Shown: positions 19,986 through 30,000, counted from the stretch's first letter. The stretch is 64,000 bases of DNA from an uncultured Alteromonas sp. (GCF_913058315.1 NZ_CAJXQY010000001.1:1-64000), one strand, 5' to 3'. The notes: generated by a model from the sequence alone, not told the origin. Numbers and translations are program-made.

Positions 19986-20347
19986 AGATAACCCAACTCA
20001 AATAAGGTCATTGCCAACTCTTCCTTATCCAGTGGTTTACGTAAAAACCGTTTGGCGCCCAGCGACATCACTATGCGCTGTTTCTCCGGCTGGAAATCGG
20101 CACTGATAACAATTACATCCGGTGATGAAGGCTGCTCAGAAAGGTATTCAAGCACGCCAACACCATCAATTTCTGGCATGGTCAAATCAAGCAAAACCAA
20201 TTGCACCGATGTACCGGACAAGATCTCGATGGCTTCTTTTCCATTGGCGGCTTCAATGACCGTGGTTTCAAGCTCGGGTGGCAACGCCCGCACGACGCTG
20301 CGTCTGGAGAGCTTTGAATCATCTGCCACCAATACTGTTAAACTCAT
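19982..20347 (-). CDS. CheY-like response regulator
   Basis: VLVADDSKLSRR, LVLLDLTMPEIDG, VISAD, KPLDKEEL. Confidence 0.95.
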   Translation of the reverse strand: MSLTVLVADDSKLSRRSVVRALPPELETTVIEAANGKEAIEILSGTSVQLVLLDLTMPEIDGVGVLEYLSEQPSSPDVIVISADFQPEKQRIVMSLGAKRFLRKPLDKEELAMTLFELGYL

Positions 20348-20601
20348 AAAGGACTCCGACTTCCGGTTTCATATAAGTATTTGCCATTTTTACAATCCTG
20401 CAAGTCTGAAGTTGTCATTTATATATCGCTTAAAATGCCATTTTCGAACGTTAAATAAGTGACAAATGTGACTATTAGTTATTTTGCGGGGTGAAATGAC
20501 GGGGTGTTTATCTAATCTGATACTTAAGTATTCAGGATAATAAGTGAAGTGGGCGTGAAAGAACCAAAGGATCCGGCTCATGAAGAGCCGGATTGGCGGG
20601 G

Positions 20602-22491
20602 TTAGCGCTGCTGGCGAATAAACGCGGCCAGTTTGCTGCCATTGATCAGCTTAAAATTTTGCGGTGCGCCTGGCATAACGTTACGGCCATCCTGTACCAC
20701 CATGAGGCCGTCAGGAAACTGCGGGCCAAGCGCCAGTGATGTCACTTCGAGGCCATCCGTTTCTGATACACCATCAATCTGTTGGGCACTGTTGATACCC
20801 ACCCGGAAGGTTCCGAGCAGACGGTTTCCGTCGTCCAGAGCATAAACGGCAAACCGGTTGTTACCCTGACTGGAGGCCACCAGGAAGCGTTCACCGTCGA
20901 GGCGGTAAATCCCCATACCTTCAATGTCGGCTTCAACACCTTGTCCAATCGACGTAATTTGACGTGGCGTGCTGAGTGGTTGAGACAGTGATTTCTGCCA
21001 GATGCCAGCCGCTTCTTCACCCATAAAGAGTATTTGGTTTACATCATCAACCACACACCCCTCGGGCTGACTGGGCAGACTAAATTCGCTGATAAGTGCT
21101 GCGGAAGGGCCATCTTCAGTGAAAGTGAAAGCATATTGCTGGTAGCGACCGTCGGTGTCGTTAATAAAGGTATGTAACTGACCGTCGACTACACCGTTAC
21201 ATAAACCGTACACATCCGACAGGCTGGTCGGTAATTCAGCTTGGTGAGTCACCGTGCCGGTTGCCGAGATGTAATACACCGATAACGTTTGTGATGAGCG
21301 ATTGCTGGCAACGGCAATATCCTGTTTGCCGTCGGGCGTGTCTATCTGATAGCGCACATCCACATTGTTTACCCGCCCGGCAGGCAATGATTGCAACTGC
21401 TCACCGCTGAGCGAATAAACATTCAGCCCGTATTTTTTATCGGTGCCCAATACCAGGCTGGCCGCAGGATTAAGCCGGTTTACCCAGATGGCCGGATCGT
21501 CAGCGGCATCGCCATAACGGTTGACCGGTGTGGTTTGCACGTCGGCGTTCAGCGTGTATACCTTATCTGCGGTGCTGATTGAAGGCGCTTCATTGCTGAG
21601 TGCAGCGGCGAGCAATTCGCCGCTGGCTTCATCGAAAGCACCAATGTAAAGCGTATCGCCTGCCACCGCAGCACTGACCGATTTAAGCTCGCGCTCGGCC
21701 GCCAATGGCCATTGGCGATGGCGCTGACCACGTTGATACAACAGTGGCTCGTCGGTTGCCACCACAAAATAGCGGCCATCGTCCAGCGCTGCCACGGATT
21801 CGATTTCCGGGCCGCTGGGGAAATAGTCGAGGGTGCGGGTATTTTCACCCTCCGCATTGCCACTGTAGTGCCAGATGCCGGTGGTCTCTTCAGCAATCAG
21901 CAGCGTATTGCTCTGGTCCGTCACCGCGCAGGAGGACAGGTTTGGGCCTACCAGCATTTGCCGGATTGGACTGAGTTGCCAGTTTGTCTCAGTCATCACC
22001 AGGTAATGAGACATCAGCCCGCGGGCATCTGAACTGAATAAATGCAGAGCGTCATCCTGGAGGCTCAGGCACAGAGTTTCGCGGTCGGCAATCTCAGAAG
22101 CCTCAGACGCCTGCAAGTGGAATTCACCGGTGGTGGTATTGAGCGTAACCAGGTGCAGGGCTGAAGAATTCTGGTCGATGGCGGCAATGGCAATTAAGTT
22201 GTCTGAACCGGGCAGTACACGCCAGTCTGCCTGAGCGATATGGCCGCTAAACTGATTGATTGGCTGACCTTCAGGTGAAACCCAGATTAGGCCTTCTGCT
22301 TCGCTGGTTACCAGATAACCCTGGAATGTACCGATGACCACAGGCTTCAGGCTTTCCCCTGCTACAGGCATTGCACGCAGAGTCAGTGATGTTGCTGGCT
22401 CTGATGTTTGCGTGCCTCTCGGTTCGCTGGCAGTGCAGCCGCACAGCGTCAGGCTGGCAATCAGTCCCAAAGTAAATTTAAGGGTTTTCAT
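20602..22491 (-). CDS. Beta-propeller phytase-like lipoprotein
   Basis: Lipobox TLCGC; GDAADDPAIWVNRLNPAASLVLGTDKKYGLNVYSLSG, RVNNVDVRY, GMGIYRLDGERFLVASSQGNNRFAVY. Confidence 0.9.
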   Translation of the reverse strand: MKTLKFTLGLIASLTLCGCTASEPRGTQTSEPATSLTLRAMPVAGESLKPVVIGTFQGYLVTSEAEGLIWVSPEGQPINQFSGHIAQADWRVLPGSDNLIAIAAIDQNSSALHLVTLNTTTGEFHLQASEASEIADRETLCLSLQDDALHLFSSDARGLMSHYLVMTETNWQLSPIRQMLVGPNLSSCAVTDQSNTLLIAEETTGIWHYSGNAEGENTRTLDYFPSGPEIESVAALDDGRYFVVATDEPLLYQRGQRHRQWPLAAERELKSVSAAVAGDTLYIGAFDEASGELLAAALSNEAPSISTADKVYTLNADVQTTPVNRYGDAADDPAIWVNRLNPAASLVLGTDKKYGLNVYSLSGEQLQSLPAGRVNNVDVRYQIDTPDGKQDIAVASNRSSQTLSVYYISATGTVTHQAELPTSLSDVYGLCNGVVDGQLHTFINDTDGRYQQYAFTFTEDGPSAALISEFSLPSQPEGCVVDDVNQILFMGEEAAGIWQKSLSQPLSTPRQITSIGQGVEADIEGMGIYRLDGERFLVASSQGNNRFAVYALDDGNRLLGTFRVGINSAQQIDGVSETDGLEVTSLALGPQFPDGLMVVQDGRNVMPGAPQNFKLINGSKLAAFIRQQR

Positions 22492-23489
22492 TGGGCTGAC
22501 TCCCTGCTTTTATCCAGTACATACTGGTAAATGACTTCGCCCTTATCATTAATGAATTCAAGGGTGAACTGTTGTTGATTAACCCGCACTACGGCAAAGC
22601 CGGCGGATGATTGGGCAAACGCGGTAAATTCGCGCTGTGCTACCGGGCGGATCTCAGAGCCGCCGCCAGACACAAAGTGTTCCACACGGCTGCCGGCTGG
22701 TTTGTTATGTTGCAGATCATGCTCGTGACCGGCGATGTAGGCATCCACCTCATACTCTTCCAGCAGTGGCTCTATCACCCCGCGCACCGCGCTGGTTTTA
22801 CCATAACGCTTGCCGCTGGAATACAGTGGGTGGTGGCCAATCACTATGGTCCAGTCAGCGTCGGTATTGCGCTGCAGAGTTTGCTCAAACCACGCCAGTT
22901 GCGCTTTGCTATCCTGACGCTGGGTTTCCTGATATTTGGCTTCGTGCTGATAGTCCGGATTCAGCGGGCTGGTATCCAAAAAGACCAGATGCACCGTACC
23001 GCCTTCTTCCAGTGTGATGAGCTTGTCAAAATACTGGGCAGGCATATGCCAGCGACGGCTAACGGCAGAGTAATCGATTTGCGCCTGCCAGTTGCCGCGG
23101 TAATCGTGATTGCCTAATACCACATACCAGTCGATAAACAGGTGCGGGCCGTGATAAATGGTTTCATAGGAAGACTGCCAGTACGGATCATTAACCGAAG
23201 CTACGCCGTTGTCGTAAAAATTATCCCCGGTGGAAATGATCATCTCAGCATCGAACTGATAAGCCGCAATATCCATCCATTTTGCTACGCTGCGCTGAGC
23301 AAAGTGGCCGTTGCGGCCCCAGTCGCCGACCACCAGAAACGAATAATCATCACCGCTCTCGGTGAGTGAAGACTGGATCTGATGGGTCTGGTAATAGTGC
23401 TCACCAAAGACTTCCTGCTGAGCAGACTGAGCTAGTGCCAGTGGCGCGCAAAGCAATGTGGTGAGCGTGAGTAATTGTATGAGTTTCAT
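22488..23489 (-). CDS. Secreted metallophosphoesterase (purple acid phosphatase-like)
   Basis: Signal peptide; VVGDWGRNG, STGDNFYDNG, VLGNHDYRGN, VIGHHPLYSSG, YIAGHEHDLQ. Confidence 0.93.
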   Translation of the reverse strand: MKLIQLLTLTTLLCAPLALAQSAQQEVFGEHYYQTHQIQSSLTESGDDYSFLVVGDWGRNGHFAQRSVAKWMDIAAYQFDAEMIISTGDNFYDNGVASVNDPYWQSSYETIYHGPHLFIDWYVVLGNHDYRGNWQAQIDYSAVSRRWHMPAQYFDKLITLEEGGTVHLVFLDTSPLNPDYQHEAKYQETQRQDSKAQLAWFEQTLQRNTDADWTIVIGHHPLYSSGKRYGKTSAVRGVIEPLLEEYEVDAYIAGHEHDLQHNKPAGSRVEHFVSGGGSEIRPVAQREFTAFAQSSAGFAVVRVNQQQFTLEFINDKGEVIYQYVLDKSRESAQ

Positions 23490-23541
23490 TGAAAACCTTA
23501 AGATTCAGGCGGGCATCAGCCCGCCTAATTGCCGATAGCGC

Positions 23542-26235
23542 TTAGAGCTGCCAGTTAAAACCAATTTCGAAAGTACGGCCGTACTCTTCGTACTGGGCAT
23601 TCTGGCTCCGACGGTCGAAGTAGTGATAATAAGGCTCATCGTTAATATTGATGGCGTTGAAATACACTGTCAGATCCTGGTTGATATAGTATTTACCCAT
23701 AAAATCGAACTGCTGGTGGGCGTCTTCCATACGCAGCATGTCACCGTCGATTTCTTCCAGGTTCTTGCTCTTGTAGGTCATCGCCAGGCGCAGGCTCCAG
23801 TCGTTGTCTTCGTAACCTACGGTCAGGTTACCAACGGTGTCAGACTGGTTAGGCAAGCTGGTTTTGTATTCTTCACCATCCAGCAGCGTGGTGGCATCAG
23901 AAGACGAGAACGTCCCGTTAGCAGAAAGCAGCAGGCCGTTATCAAAGGCTTTAACCCAGGAAAGCTCTAAACCGGTGAGGTCGGCGGTTTCACCATTACG
24001 TGGCTGAATAACCTCATCGTAGCCTTCCCAGCCCTGCATGCCTGCTACATCGGCGTATATGACGAAGTTGTCGATTTGCTTGTAGAACAAGCCGGCCGAC
24101 AATACGCCAATCTGGCCAGGATAGTATTCCACCGACAGGTCGAAGTTATCTGACTCATAAGGCAGCAGTTGCGGGTTGCCGACTTCGGCTTCACGCTCGG
24201 TTACGAACACGCCATCGTCTTCTTCGGTTTTGCTTTCAATAATCTGGAAAGCGGCCGATTCTTCAAAACCCGGGCGGGAAATGGTTTGAGTGAAAGCGCC
24301 ACGCACAATCAGTTTTTCCGAGATATTGTACTTAACGTTTATGCTCGGCAGGAAGTGGTCGTAACTACGCTCAGACTGCCACGGCGTGTTAACCACATCT
24401 TCCACGTCATTTTGCTCATCTTCAATCAGCTCAACGCGCATGCCGGCGGTATCGAAATCGGTTTTCTCATAACGCACACCAGCCACAATGTGCACATCGT
24501 TAATATCGAAGGTGCCCATAAAGTAGGCGGCAAAAATGTCTTCGTTAGTTTCGTAGGACGCACCGTTTGACTCTAATTCTGAGTCAAGATCGGCCAGCTC
24601 CAGTGAGCTGCGGTTCTGATTGAAATAGGTGCGCATTGCGCTGCGGTTTAGGCCTGGTCCAAAGTCACCGAGTCCCCAGTCTGCGTCGCTGGTGGCGAAT
24701 TGCGAGGCATCCATACCGTCAAAGTCACCGTCGTAAATGTAGATGTTGCTGTCGACCGTTTTGGTTCGGGTGCGGTACTTAACACCGGCTTTAATTTCGC
24801 TGAGGTAGGGGTCCTGGGCAAAGGTTTTGCTCAGGTTCGCTTTAATACTGTTTTCAGTATCTTTGGTGTAGTTATCTTCAAAGCTGATCTCATCCACTTC
24901 ATAATTATTGAAGTCGTTGACTGAATCTGCATAAGTAATGCTGGGGATCACGCGCTGCATATCACCGTCGATGCTGTCATCTTCGGTGATAAAAGTGTAG
25001 TAAAGTGCATCCGGCTCACTTTCATCAGACTTGGCGTAACCGAGTTGATAATCGAAAGTCCACTCGCCTCGCACATGTTCACCGCCGGCAGCGATGGTGA
25101 GGATGGATTGCTCCTCATAACGGTCTTTGGACTCCCGCTCAACTTCTGAGTCTTCGCCATCAAACACGAAAGTATTGCGCTGACGGTACTCTTGGTCAGA
25201 AAACTCGCTGTACAGGGAGCGCAGGAAATAGGCGTTGTTAAAATCCGGGCGGTAGTCGAGGTTAAGCGCTGCGCCCAAACGTTCACGGGTAATGGTGTAA
25301 TGACGCTGTTCAATTTCGTCATCGGCGTTTGACTCGATATTGTCAGAGCCAAAGTCTCGTTTTAGGTAAGACAGTGCCGCAGCCACACCAAACGTATCGT
25401 TCCACAGGTTAGTATAGGTACCTGACAGTTTAGGGCTCATCTCATCACGTAATTCGTTCTGGCTTAACTGACCAGACAGGCTGGCGGTTTGCCCCTTACG
25501 GTCGAAGGCACTCACTGATTTTACTTCTACCGAACCACCAATGGCGTCACCGTCCATATCTGACGTTACAGACTTGGAGACTTCCAGAGTCTGAATCAGC
25601 TCAGAAGGAATAACATCAAGGGCTACCGAACGAACGCCACCTTCTGGTGACGGCACGTTCAAACCGTTAATGGTAACGTTATTGAGGTTAGGATCGATAC
25701 CACGAATGCCCACAAAGCGACCTTCCCCCTGGTCGCGTTCGATAGACAGACCCGGCAAGCGTTGCAGTGATTCAGCCGCGTTTTGATCCGGGAACTGACC
25801 AATGGCATCAGCGGAAACGATAGATTTGATATTGTCGGCCATGCGCTGTTGATTGATGGCGCTGGCCTGGCCGCCGCGCTGTCCGCGAACCATGACTTCT
25901 TCCAGTGACTCGCTGGCACCTTCCAGGGTAATTACCGGTGTGATGTTTTCGCCTTCGGTCAGTGTAATCTTGCGACTCACTGGCTCCGCGCCCAGGTAGG
26001 TTACCAGCAGAGTGTATTGACCGGCTGGCAGATTGCTGAAGCGAAACGTACCGTCACGACGGGAAACAGTTTCTTTGCCTAACTCGGTGATCTCAATTTT
26101 TGCCCCGGCAAAAACGCGGTCCTGGGCGTCATTCGTCAGTTGGCCAATTAAGCCGGCATTATCTGCGGCGACCGAAGCAAACGAGCAACAAACGGTACTC
26201 ACCGCCAACGCCAGGCTGGAAAAACGATTCTTCAT
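23542..26235 (-). CDS. TonB-dependent receptor with N-terminal carboxypeptidase-regulatory-like domain
   Basis: GLIGQLTNDAQDRVFAGAKIEITELGKETVSRRDGTFRFSNLPAGQYTLLVTYLG; plug domain; C-terminal RTFEIGFNWQL. Confidence 0.95.
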   Translation of the reverse strand: MKNRFSSLALAVSTVCCSFASVAADNAGLIGQLTNDAQDRVFAGAKIEITELGKETVSRRDGTFRFSNLPAGQYTLLVTYLGAEPVSRKITLTEGENITPVITLEGASESLEEVMVRGQRGGQASAINQQRMADNIKSIVSADAIGQFPDQNAAESLQRLPGLSIERDQGEGRFVGIRGIDPNLNNVTINGLNVPSPEGGVRSVALDVIPSELIQTLEVSKSVTSDMDGDAIGGSVEVKSVSAFDRKGQTASLSGQLSQNELRDEMSPKLSGTYTNLWNDTFGVAAALSYLKRDFGSDNIESNADDEIEQRHYTITRERLGAALNLDYRPDFNNAYFLRSLYSEFSDQEYRQRNTFVFDGEDSEVERESKDRYEEQSILTIAAGGEHVRGEWTFDYQLGYAKSDESEPDALYYTFITEDDSIDGDMQRVIPSITYADSVNDFNNYEVDEISFEDNYTKDTENSIKANLSKTFAQDPYLSEIKAGVKYRTRTKTVDSNIYIYDGDFDGMDASQFATSDADWGLGDFGPGLNRSAMRTYFNQNRSSLELADLDSELESNGASYETNEDIFAAYFMGTFDINDVHIVAGVRYEKTDFDTAGMRVELIEDEQNDVEDVVNTPWQSERSYDHFLPSINVKYNISEKLIVRGAFTQTISRPGFEESAAFQIIESKTEEDDGVFVTEREAEVGNPQLLPYESDNFDLSVEYYPGQIGVLSAGLFYKQIDNFVIYADVAGMQGWEGYDEVIQPRNGETADLTGLELSWVKAFDNGLLLSANGTFSSSDATTLLDGEEYKTSLPNQSDTVGNLTVGYEDNDWSLRLAMTYKSKNLEEIDGDMLRMEDAHQQFDFMGKYYINQDLTVYFNAININDEPYYHYFDRRSQNAQYEEYGRTFEIGFNWQL

Positions 26236-26286
26236 GTGTGTTCTCTTAAGTTGTGTGTATGTTGGCGGCTACGGTAAAAAGCAAAA

Positions 26287-26302
26287 ATGACAAATCGATG
26301 AC
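26287..26302 (-). promoter_or_regulatory. Candidate Pho box upstream of the phytate-locus TonB receptor
   Basis: Minus strand GTCATCGATTTGTCAT: two GTCAT direct repeats with 11-bp period, about 52 bp upstream of the ATG. Confidence 0.45.
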
Positions 26303-26548
26303 GACCCAAGGCCGTGTCGTTGGAATAACAGTCAGAACTGCCTGAAAAAGCACTTTTTTATAACTCGCTGAGCTCAAATGACCCCCACGCAAGCCTTTGT
26401 TTAATGGTGAAAAAATTGAGTGAAAGGCGGAGAAGAGGAAAATGCATCACCCCAGTGTCATATTCCTGAGCCAGAATGACCCCTAAGATTACCGGCGTCT
26501 CCAATAACAATAGGCGCAGGTAAATATGTTTTACATGCGGAAAAGATA

Positions 26549-27448
26549 ATGGATTTTAGTTTGTTAACACGTCACCGCGGCTTACTGGCATTTGTGTTGT
26601 TGGTATCAGGCCTGGCTGTGACATTATGCGTAACCAATGGTCAGCTAAAAGAGCTTGGAGAAGTCGAATGGCTGGATGTGGTAGGGGAGGGCAGTATTTG
26701 TTTGCTCACGCTGTGCTGGATGACGGCGGTGATGATCAGTCGCCCACCGGGCCAGGTTACCGGATTGCTGGTTGCCGGACTGTCTTTTTTTAACTTCTCC
26801 GCCATGCTCGACCTGTTCGATGAATTTACCTTTTACAGTGATGCTGCCCATTGGCTGAGCGTTGTTGAGTCTATCCCGGCCGCGTTGGGAATGATTGTAA
26901 TGACGATTGCATTGTACTTGTGGCATCAGGAGCAACTGGCGCTCAACAAGCAACTCCAACGCCGGGAAATGTGGTATCGCGCTCACGATCAAATCGATGT
27001 GATCACTCAGTTGTACCGGGCTGATTACTGGCGAGCCAGAGCCATGGAACTGCAGGAGCAGGGCATACAGGCTGCTGTAGTAGTACTGGACATCAATGAC
27101 TTCTCTCAATTTAACTTACGTTACGGCCATGCCGAAGGCGACCGCTTTTTACGGGAAATATCACAGTTAATCGTAATGAACCTCAGAGCGGTAGACCTGG
27201 CATGTCGCTATGCCGGGGATCGCTTCGTTATTTTAATGCCAGAAATCGCGATTGCCGAAGCAAATGAATTTGCCTGTCAGCTAGAGTGTAGTATTCGCAA
27301 TGTAGCGTTTAAAAGTGGCGGCCAGACAACGGCCATTTTTCATTCGGTGCGTAGCGTTTGCTCCCAGTTACAACAGCAGGTCACACTAGCCGAAATGATG
27401 GCGGGTTTAAATCGCCAGTTAGATGAGACATCTCAGCAGGTTGCCTGA
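26549..27448 (+). CDS. Membrane protein with degenerate GGDEF domain
   Basis: Hydrophobic N-terminal segments; DINDFSQFNLRYGHAEGDRFLREIS...RAVDLACRYAGDRFVILMP; AGDRF replaces GG(D/E)EF. Confidence 0.88.
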   Translation: MDFSLLTRHRGLLAFVLLVSGLAVTLCVTNGQLKELGEVEWLDVVGEGSICLLTLCWMTAVMISRPPGQVTGLLVAGLSFFNFSAMLDLFDEFTFYSDAAHWLSVVESIPAALGMIVMTIALYLWHQEQLALNKQLQRREMWYRAHDQIDVITQLYRADYWRARAMELQEQGIQAAVVVLDINDFSQFNLRYGHAEGDRFLREISQLIVMNLRAVDLACRYAGDRFVILMPEIAIAEANEFACQLECSIRNVAFKSGGQTTAIFHSVRSVCSQLQQQVTLAEMMAGLNRQLDETSQQVA

Positions 27449-28452
27449 TGACGCATAACGCTCTGCTTACCCGTACTGACAAAGCACTGCCTGCCAGGCA
27501 GCTTGCTCAAAGCCTGGTGCAGGTTGCTGTAGCCCGGGGCGCTCCAGAGCATAAGTTACTGCGCGGAACGGGTATTTTTAGTGAAGACTTACTTACGGCA
27601 AAACCTTTAAGTTGTAATCAGCTGCAACGCCTGTGCAGCAACGCAACTCAACATTACAAAGGCTTCGATCTGGCCTTTCGGTTTGGCCAACATTTAGTCT
27701 CGGCGTTTGTAAGTGACGCCCTGCCGTACTTTACCCATGCGCGGGATTTTGGGGAGTGTTTGCGGGCATTGCCGTCTTTTCAGACCCGTCTTTATCCGTT
27801 TGTATCAGCCTTTCGCTATGACGAAGGCGACACACAGCTGCTGGTGTTACAGGATGCCATGGGGAGCGGCAAGCAATTTCGGTTTATGGCCGAAGCCTAT
27901 TGTGCGGCGCTGGTGGCGCTGGCCAGGCATTGCACCGGTAAGCGGCTGGCGCTGCATTTTTCTTTCCCGTTTGCCCGCCCGCGGCAGATTCAGGAATATG
28001 AAGAAGGACTGGGATTCAGATTATCGTTTAACCAACCCTTTTTTACCATTAAGGTGGCCAGACAGGCATTGGCAACGCCCTGTTTGCAAGCTAACCGCAC
28101 GTTTAAGCAATTTGCGTTAAGACGATTTTTGGAGCAGCGGGAATACCGCTTAACCCTGCTCGATGCGGTACGCTATCACTTGCGTGGCTGTTCAAACTCT
28201 ACCTTACCGGACATTGCCGGTGAGCTGGGATTAAGCCCGGCATCTCTGAAGCGCAAGCTGGCGGATCACGACACTACCTTTAGTTTGCTGCACGATGATA
28301 TTCGCCGCCAGCAGGCCATTTACTACCTGCAGGTGCAAAAACTGAATAATGAGCAGAGTGCGTTGAAAATGGCTTTTACCGATATTACCAATTTTCGTCG
28401 CGCAGTGAAGCGCTGGACCGGTTTAACGCCCAGTCAGCTGCGCGAAGTCTAG
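27448..28452 (+). CDS. AraC-family transcriptional regulator
   Basis: C-terminal double HTH (LPDIAGELGLSPASLKRKLADHDTTFSLLHDDIRRQQAIYYL...AFTDITNFRRAVKRWTGLTPSQLRE); start overlaps previous stop (TGATG). Confidence 0.93.
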   Translation: MTHNALLTRTDKALPARQLAQSLVQVAVARGAPEHKLLRGTGIFSEDLLTAKPLSCNQLQRLCSNATQHYKGFDLAFRFGQHLVSAFVSDALPYFTHARDFGECLRALPSFQTRLYPFVSAFRYDEGDTQLLVLQDAMGSGKQFRFMAEAYCAALVALARHCTGKRLALHFSFPFARPRQIQEYEEGLGFRLSFNQPFFTIKVARQALATPCLQANRTFKQFALRRFLEQREYRLTLLDAVRYHLRGCSNSTLPDIAGELGLSPASLKRKLADHDTTFSLLHDDIRRQQAIYYLQVQKLNNEQSALKMAFTDITNFRRAVKRWTGLTPSQLREV

Positions 28453-28456
28453 AAAC

Positions 28457-28486
28457 AACAAAGCCATCGATAACGATGGCTTTGTT
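28457..28486. terminator. Bidirectional terminator-like hairpin
   Basis: AACAAAGCCATCG-ataa-CGATGGCTTTGTT between convergent genes. Confidence 0.8.
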
Positions 28487-28492
28487 AAAGTG

Positions 28493-29731
28493 TTATTGAT
28501 AGTCCGGTATATCTTCCAGCCGGGCCACACCTGAGTCAATAGCAGCCTGAGCTACAGCTCTCGCTATGCGGCCACATAAGCGCGGATCCATGGGTTTAGG
28601 AATAATATAATCCTTGCCAAAGGTCAGGCTATCCACATTGCTGGCTTTCAACACCGATTCAGGTACCGGTTCTTTTGAAACGGAGCGAAGCGCTTCAACC
28701 GCTGCCACTTTCATTTCATCGTTGATGGCCGTTGCCCGAACATCCAGTGCACCGCGGAAAATAAACGGGAAGCACAGCACGTTGTTTACCTGATTAGGGT
28801 AATCTGAGCGGCCGGTAGCCATGATCAAATCGGAACGGGTGGCCAGCGCCACTTCCGGTTTAATTTCCGGATCGGGGTTAGAACAGGCGAACACAATCGG
28901 ATTCGGCGCCATGAGTTCAAGGGCTTCAGGGTGCAGTAAGTCGGGGCCGGATACGCCAACGAAAATATCCGCACCTTCCATGACATCTTCCAGGGTGCGT
29001 TTATCGGTATTGTTAGCAAACAACATTTTGTGCGGCGTGAGATCGTCACGACGGGTATGAATTACCCCTTTGCGGTCGAGCATATAAATGCGCTCACGCT
29101 GGGCACCACACTTTATTAATAATTCCATACAGGCCACGGCGGCAGCGCCGGCGCCCATACAAACAATTTTAGCATCGCCAATTTCTTTGCCCTGAATTTC
29201 CAGCGCGTTGAGCATACCTGCGGCCGTTACAATAGCGGTACCGTGTTGGTCATCATGAAACACCGGGATCTTACAGCGTTTAATGAGCTCCTGTTCAATC
29301 TCAAAGCACTCCGGCGCTTTAATATCTTCCAGGTTAATGCCGCCGAAGGTATCGGCGATGTTGGCAACGGTATTAATAAACTCTTCAGTAGTACGGTGTT
29401 TTACTTCGATATCAATCGAATCGAGACCGGCGAAGCGCTTAAATAATAAAGCCTTACCTTCCATAACCGGTTTAGAGGCCAGCGGGCCGAGATTACCGAG
29501 GCCAAGGATAGCGGTACCGTTACTGATAACGGCGACCATGTTGCCTTTACCGGTATAGGTATAAGCGGCGTTAGGATCTTCGGCGATTTCGCGGCAGGGT
29601 TCTGCCACTCCCGGGCTATAAGCCAGGGCGAGGTCATCAACACTTTCTGCCGGTTTGGAGAGTTCTACGCGGATCTTGCCCGGCGTAGGTTTAGCGTGGT
29701 AGTCGAGGGCACGTTGGCGAAAATCTGACAT
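28493..29731 (-). CDS. Malic enzyme (short form)
   Basis: MSDFRQRALDYHAKPTPGKIRVELSKP...DLALAYSPGVAEPC; NAD(P)-binding domain; start trimmed to MSDFRQ at 29731. Confidence 0.93.
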   Translation of the reverse strand: MSDFRQRALDYHAKPTPGKIRVELSKPAESVDDLALAYSPGVAEPCREIAEDPNAAYTYTGKGNMVAVISNGTAILGLGNLGPLASKPVMEGKALLFKRFAGLDSIDIEVKHRTTEEFINTVANIADTFGGINLEDIKAPECFEIEQELIKRCKIPVFHDDQHGTAIVTAAGMLNALEIQGKEIGDAKIVCMGAGAAAVACMELLIKCGAQRERIYMLDRKGVIHTRRDDLTPHKMLFANNTDKRTLEDVMEGADIFVGVSGPDLLHPEALELMAPNPIVFACSNPDPEIKPEVALATRSDLIMATGRSDYPNQVNNVLCFPFIFRGALDVRATAINDEMKVAAVEALRSVSKEPVPESVLKASNVDSLTFGKDYIIPKPMDPRLCGRIARAVAQAAIDSGVARLEDIPDYQ

Positions 29732-30000
29732 TTTGTAAGTCCTGTAATTTTTATCTTGTAAGCCAGTCGCTAGGTTATTGTTATTATAGGCGAACTGTAT
29801 CACAGCGCATGTCTTATGGCATGGTATCTATCAACCGAAAAATCGATAGCACCTTACAAACTTGTGAATTATTCCTAACATAACGCGAACCGGCGCTGAA
29901 CGCCACGTTGCCGTATAAATAATCGTAATTTGTTTTAATGATGGAAAATGGTTTTACCATTAGCTGAATCAATTAACATGATGATAAAATACAGGCATAA

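Noticed and set aside
22611-23117. 168-aa plus-strand ORF opposite the metallophosphoesterase
   Set aside because: Antisense shadow of a gene with all metallophosphoesterase motifs.
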